From DSWT01 sp035415725 (lineage in GTDB: Bacteria; Chloroflexota; Anaerolineae; B4-G1; SLSP01), in NCBI GenBank assembly GCA_035415725.1, contig DAOOGN010000122.1, positions 1 to 8,750 on the forward strand: a DNA stretch of 8,750 nt, read 5' to 3'. Of the stretch, positions 6,127-8,750 are shown piece by piece. A model generated the notes under the pieces. The model was given only the letters and a program-made list of their open reading frames with translations, made no database searches and was not told the origin of the DNA. A program made the position numbers and the translations under genes. How positions within the stretch are numbered: the first letter of the stretch is position 1; every line of letters starts with the position of its first letter.

Positions 6127-7701
6127 CTAACTCTGTCGCAGCACGAGAGGCAGGAAGATGTGTTTGTCCAACACCAGCCCTTCGATCACAATCTCGTGGA
6201 CGTCGTGTGTCGTCGCTCCGGCCATGGCGGCGGTGATGGTGATGGTCTTCGTGCCCGGTGTTGTCCAGGTGAAGGCGGCGCTGTCGTAGGTCTGGTAGAG
6301 GTTGGCATGGACGATGGGGGTTTTGTCGGTGGCTTCCCAGGTGTAGGTGATGGGGAAGATCGTGATCTCCGGCAAGATGGCGGCGTTGAAGGTGTAGGCG
6401 TGGTTGGTGTCACCCTGCGTTGCACCGCTGGCCGTCACATCATAGACGAGCGCCGCGCGTGTGGCGTGGGCCGACGTGACGCCGTCCGTGACCGCCAGTG
6501 TGATGCGTTTGTCACCCGGCGTTCCCCAGGTGAATGTAACACTATCGCTGGCAGTCAGACCGGGATGCGTGACCGTGAGCTGCTCTGTCGCCGCCCAGGT
6601 GTAGGTGATCGGCTGCCCGGCGTACCTCGACCAGACGAGGCCGCCGGTCAACGTGGCAACTTGCCCCGCGCCTAGGATCAGCGGACCGGCCGTCACGACG
6701 TTGGGGACGCCGTCCACACGCAGCCAGCCCATATCCTGGAAGATTGCCAGTGTCACCGGGCCGGGGTGGCGGGTGATGCCGCTATAGCGGGGGATCATCA
6801 GCCGGTTGTCGCCGGTCTGGAACGTACTCTCATCGAGATGGGAGAGGCTGATGCCGTATGCCCAATAGTAAGGTGTATACAGTTTTGCCGCTGCGCCTGT
6901 GTTAGCTGCGATAGTGTTGGGACCACTGAAGTTGGCGTCGCTTTCCAGGCGTTTTCCCAACTCGCGCGGGTCCGGCGTGAGATAACTGAGTAGGGGGACG
7001 GCTGTACTATCGACGACAAGTTGATCGTAGGGCGTGGGACAATAGTCGCGGTAGTAGCAGAAGCCGACGCTGTATTGTTCATACATATTGCCGATGAAGC
7101 CCAAACCGTGGGCCAGCTCGTGCAGCGCCACCGCGACGAAATCCTTGTTTTCCGCCGACGTGTTCGTCGTCAAGGTCGGGGTGAGCGTGAATGACCAATC
7201 CACCGTGGCATCGAACTTCACGCCGATGTCTTCGAAGCCGGGCATCAGGTCATAGCCGCTCAGCGCGTTTGCCAACGCGATGGGGTAATGCGTTCTGCCC
7301 CACAGCGCAGCAGGGAAATCGTACTGGTACGCCACCGGGCCGCCGTAGGCTAACCCATCTCCCCCACTGATAGCATTTGACCAGCATGCGGATACCTCAA
7401 TCGGTACGGTGGACGAAATCCACGTTCCCCAGAGACCGGCGGCGTAGTCGAACGCGGTCACCGCTTCGGGAGGCGGCGTCTCGCAGCTTGTCGACCAGGT
7501 GATGTTGAAAGTTGCACCCTCAGCAGGCGTCGCCGGCGCAGCAACGACAACGACCGGCGCTGTCCAGCCGCCGGTCGCTAACAAGAGCAGTATGGCCGCG
7601 AATCCCCATAATAGTATGGTCCCATAATGGCTTTCCTGGTCCTTGACAGCGCCACCCCAGCGCGGCCCGTGACACCATAAACGCAACTTCGGATCGTGCA
7701 T
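6127..7701 (-). CDS. Secreted leishmanolysin-like metalloprotease with tandem PKD-like domains
   Basis: 524-residue putative zinc endopeptidase. A 28-residue N-terminal extension precedes a hydrophobic stretch (29-43), followed by VVVVAAPATPA, so it is a signal peptide or an N-terminal anchor. The catalytic core spans about 65-330. It has H194-E-L-A-H198-G-L-G-F, then a likely third zinc ligand H288 in SHLDES, then a Met-turn candidate M302 in RLMIP, and it closes with the block AIFQDMGWL. HExxHxxGF with a distant SH..E and LM is the pattern of leishmanolysin (M8) relatives, not of compact metzincins. Two tandem PKD/Ig-like repeats follow (about 335-420 and 423-508), each with ITYTW and FTW.TPG.K.IT. 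The chain ends in HIFLPLVLRQS, a C-terminal motif I associate with Chloroflexota secreted proteins. I preferred ATG 7701 to the in-frame GTG at 7716 because GGGAGG sits 7 nt before it and the GTG lies just upstream of that SD. It lies 93 nt upstream of the giant protease gene, probably in one operon with it. Confidence 0.88.
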   Translation of the reverse strand: MHDPKLRLWCHGPRWGGAVKDQESHYGTILLWGFAAILLLLATGGWTAPVVVVAAPATPAEGATFNITWSTSCETPPPEAVTAFDYAAGLWGTWISSTVPIEVSACWSNAISGGDGLAYGGPVAYQYDFPAALWGRTHYPIALANALSGYDLMPGFEDIGVKFDATVDWSFTLTPTLTTNTSAENKDFVAVALHELAHGLGFIGNMYEQYSVGFCYYRDYCPTPYDQLVVDSTAVPLLSYLTPDPRELGKRLESDANFSGPNTIAANTGAAAKLYTPYYWAYGISLSHLDESTFQTGDNRLMIPRYSGITRHPGPVTLAIFQDMGWLRVDGVPNVVTAGPLILGAGQVATLTGGLVWSRYAGQPITYTWAATEQLTVTHPGLTASDSVTFTWGTPGDKRITLAVTDGVTSAHATRAALVYDVTASGATQGDTNHAYTFNAAILPEITIFPITYTWEATDKTPIVHANLYQTYDSAAFTWTTPGTKTITITAAMAGATTHDVHEIVIEGLVLDKHIFLPLVLRQS

Positions 7702-7708
7702 CGGCCTT

Positions 7709-7714
7709 CCTCCC
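7709..7714 (-). promoter_or_regulatory. Ribosome binding site of the leishmanolysin-like protease gene
   Basis: GGGAGG on the minus strand with 7 nt to ATG 7701. It favours this ATG over the in-frame GTG at 7716, which lies just upstream of and overlaps the start of this site. Confidence 0.8.
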
Positions 7715-7765
7715 ACAATATATATAGTCCCCGATGACGGATTCCCGTTCCTGTATCTTATCCCC

Positions 7766-7794
7766 AGTATAATGCCGCTCTTGGGTTACGACAA
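7766..7794 (-). promoter_or_regulatory. Predicted sigma70-like promoter of the protease pair
   Basis: Minus-strand TTGTCG (7794-7789) and TATACT (7771-7766) are separated by exactly 17 nt. They match the -35 and -10 consensus at 4/6 and 5/6. The predicted transcript start near 7759 leaves a leader of roughly 58 nt before ATG 7701. No promoter of this quality is seen in the 93-nt gap before the giant gene, so this one may serve both protease genes. The call is by consensus match only. Confidence 0.6.
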
Positions 7795-7848
7795 GTGCGA
7801 AAAATCACTCTTTATAAGATCAAGACTTACGCTAACAAGCGCCATTTT

Positions 7849-7876
7849 ACCGCCGAGGACACGGAGAGCGCAAGGA
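7849..7876. repeat. Purine-rich segment resembling a dispersed genomic repeat
   Basis: The plus strand contains CCGCCGAGGACACGGAGAG followed by CGCAAGGA, with a loose 9-nt period (GAGGACACG, GAGAGCGCA). It resembles the 'ACCGC.GAGGAC.C.GAGAGCGCA' sequences I recall as dispersed intergenic repeats in several environmental phyla. It occurs once here, so repeat status rests on memory and not on the window. Confidence 0.35.
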
Positions 7877-7897
7877 TTTTGTGATTAGAACTTATGC

Positions 7898-7911
7898 AAA
7901 ACTATAGTTTT
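7898..7911. repeat. Perfect 14-bp AT-rich palindrome
   Basis: AAAACTATAGTTTT is identical to its reverse complement and is followed on the plus strand by three more T. It lies about 100 nt upstream of the -35 box of the protease promoter. It could be a regulator-binding site, or part of the same structured block as the neighbouring hairpin. Confidence 0.5.
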
Positions 7912-7924
7912 TTTGTCGCCGCCA

Positions 7925-7960
7925 CAGACCTGTCAGGTTTTCCTAAACCTGACAGGTCTG
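7925..7960. repeat. Perfect 16-bp hairpin with internally symmetric arms
   Basis: CAGACCTGTCAGGTTT (7925-7940) and AAACCTGACAGGTCTG (7945-7960) pair without a mismatch around the loop TCCT. Each arm also holds a smaller symmetry, ACCTG-N-CAGGT, so two small hairpins or one large one can form. It lies 60 nt beyond the hydrolase stop, but minus-strand transcription meets no T-tract afterwards, so it is not a canonical intrinsic terminator. Similar ACCTGTCAGGT palindromes are, to my recollection, dispersed repeats in Chloroflexota, Bacteroidota and Cyanobacteria genomes. Confidence 0.8.
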
Positions 7961-8019
7961 GATATGGAGTCTATCCCTCTGCCGGCGGATGGAGTTCAGG
8001 AGCCGGAATCCTCAACCTG

Positions 8020-8673
8020 TTACGGGTTGAAGAAGGTGATAAGGGCATGCATGATCGTCTCCAGTGCTTGAATGGAGCGGATGACATCATCGCCGACGCT
8101 CATATCGTGGCCCGCGCCTTCGACCACGACGAATTTTCGCATGGACGTCTCGCCGATCGCGGCAAGGAGAGTGGGATCGTAGAACGAATCGGCAGTGCCG
8201 ATGACGAGCAACGACGGACCGGCAAAGGTTGCCATTTGCGCGTGGACCTGGGGATGATTGAGGGCGGGGGTCAGCCACAGAGCATCCGTGCGTGCCGGGA
8301 GCGTTTGGGTCGCGAAGAGATGCGCCATCGCTAACGTGCCCAGGGATTTGCCGACGACGGTGAGGCGCGTATAGGGGCGTTGGGCCATAAGAGCGTGATA
8401 GGCGGCGTCGCTGTCGGCGGAGAGCCGGCGCTCACGCGCGGCTCCGTCCAGTTCACGAAAGGTGTCCACGTACTCGTAGTTTACCTGCAAAACGTCGGCG
8501 TTCTGGGCTAGGAGCCATTCGGTCACGTAGAAGAGCAGCGGCATCTGCGCCGTGTAGCCCAGTCCCGGCAGGACGATGGCCGCGTGCGCTGTCTCATCCC
8601 GCTGGCGGACAAAGGTATTGGGTACGGGCCGGCGCTCGTAACCTGTAATGGAGATTGTTTCCCAGGTATGCAT
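8020..8673 (-). CDS. Small alpha/beta hydrolase, function unassigned
   Basis: 217-residue protein with the alpha/beta-hydrolase layout and no signal peptide, so probably cytoplasmic. The strand AAIVLPGLGY (31-40) carries the oxyanion-hole turn. VVGKSLGT (106-113) is the nucleophile elbow G-x-S-x-G with S110. LLVIGTADSFYD (155-166) holds the probable acid (D162 or D166). VEGAGHDM (184-191) holds the catalytic histidine H189. The order and spacing of this triad fit an esterase, lipase or dienelactone-hydrolase-like enzyme. At 217 residues it is short for the superfamily, with little room for a cap between strands 6 and 7. The substrate cannot be told from sequence. The start is supported by GGAGGA 5 nt upstream of the ATG. 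It is co-oriented with the proteases but separated by 318 nt that include a separate promoter, so it is probably its own unit. Confidence 0.88.
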   Translation of the reverse strand: MHTWETISITGYERRPVPNTFVRQRDETAHAAIVLPGLGYTAQMPLLFYVTEWLLAQNADVLQVNYEYVDTFRELDGAARERRLSADSDAAYHALMAQRPYTRLTVVGKSLGTLAMAHLFATQTLPARTDALWLTPALNHPQVHAQMATFAGPSLLVIGTADSFYDPTLLAAIGETSMRKFVVVEGAGHDMSVGDDVIRSIQALETIMHALITFFNP

Positions 8674-8678
8674 GCTTA

Positions 8679-8684
8679 TCCTCC
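8679..8684 (-). promoter_or_regulatory. Ribosome binding site of the alpha/beta hydrolase gene
   Basis: GGAGGA on the minus strand, 5 nt before ATG 8673. It is a near-perfect anti-16S match and fixes the start. Confidence 0.85.
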
Positions 8685-8692
8685 GTAGATAA

Positions 8693-8698
8693 ATTGTA
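8693..8698 (-). promoter_or_regulatory. Possible -10 box of the hydrolase gene
   Basis: Minus-strand TACAAT (8698-8693) lies about 20 nt upstream of ATG 8673, which would give a very short leader. No convincing -35 box is found at 16-18 nt. An imperfect dyad (8705-8720) occupies that position instead. This is a weak call. Confidence 0.3.
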
Positions 8699-8704
8699 TC
8701 TATT

Positions 8705-8720
8705 CAGGTTTGTAAGCCTG
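8705..8720. repeat. Short imperfect dyad upstream of the hydrolase gene
   Basis: CAGGTTTGTAAGCCTG is a 7+2+7 inverted repeat with one mismatched pair (T/G). It lies where the -35 element of the hydrolase promoter would be expected, so it could be an operator. It could equally be chance or a remnant of the CAGGTTT-containing palindrome family seen at 7925-7960. Confidence 0.25.
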
Positions 8721-8750
8721 GCGAAGCCACTTGTTCCCTATAGCAGGTCC

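Larger units (their letters stand above)
7702..8019. other. Intergenic region between hydrolase and protease genes
   Basis: This 318-nt gap holds, from right to left: a stretch without recognised content next to the hydrolase stop (7961-8019), a perfect hairpin (7925-7960), a 14-bp palindrome (7898-7911), a purine-rich repeat-like segment (7849-7876), and the promoter, leader and ribosome binding site of the protease gene (7794-7702). No tRNA, riboswitch or convincing small ORF was seen. A plus-strand frame opens inside it at 7894, but it runs antisense into the hydrolase gene. Confidence 0.6.

Noticed and set aside
7925..7960. Hairpin as an intrinsic terminator of the hydrolase transcript
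   Set aside because: The stem is strong, but the minus-strand sequence after it is GC-rich and then an A-run, not a T-run.
8012..8030. Small stem TCAACC/GGTTGA over the hydrolase stop codon
   Set aside because: It is only six base pairs with a seven-base loop and no T-tract, and is likely chance.
7894..8334. Plus-strand open frame starting in the intergenic region and overlapping the hydrolase
   Set aside because: It translates the palindromic repeats and then runs antisense through the catalytic half of the hydrolase. No ribosome binding site or domain supports it.

Overview
The window is GC-rich and carries three genes, all on the minus strand. From right to left (direction of transcription) they are a small alpha/beta hydrolase (8673-8020), a secreted leishmanolysin-like metalloprotease with two PKD-like domains (7701-6127), and a very large secreted multidomain metalloprotease of 1,965 residues (6033-136). 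Coding density is high. Only one gap exceeds 300 bases (7702-8019), and it is rich in palindromes.

The likely source is a member of the Chloroflexota (Anaerolineae or a related class). This is an inference from protein style. Both proteases carry a [YF]LP[LV]VLR motif, the tandem Ig/PKD domains are of the 'ITYTW..T....FTW.TPG' type, and there is a jelly-roll domain with a C-R-x-H-S-G-x-Y-S-A-W core. I associate all of these with secreted proteins of filamentous Chloroflexota. No 16S rRNA or other phylogenetic marker is present.

Layout: 1-135 is the 3' flank of the giant gene and holds a long imperfect hairpin (22-84). 136-6033 is the giant protease. 6034-6126 is a 93-nt gap made largely of two different heptanucleotide tandem arrays, followed by a strong ribosome binding site. 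6127-7701 is the smaller protease, preceded by a good sigma70-like promoter (7766-7794). 7795-8019 holds a 16-bp perfect hairpin, a 14-bp palindrome and a purine-rich repeat-like stretch. 8020-8673 is the hydrolase, and 8674-8750 is its 5' flank.

The two proteases probably form a transcription unit from the 7766-7794 promoter. They share orientation, secretion, a zinc-metalloprotease core and the YLP-type motif, but their catalytic architectures differ. One has a compact HExxHxxGxxH site. The other has a split leishmanolysin-type site with a distant third histidine. The giant protein adds sugar- or protein-binding-like beta domains and a C-terminal beta-propeller-like region, so an extracellular polymer-degrading or surface role is plausible but unproven. 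The hydrolase looks cytoplasmic and has no evident functional link to them.
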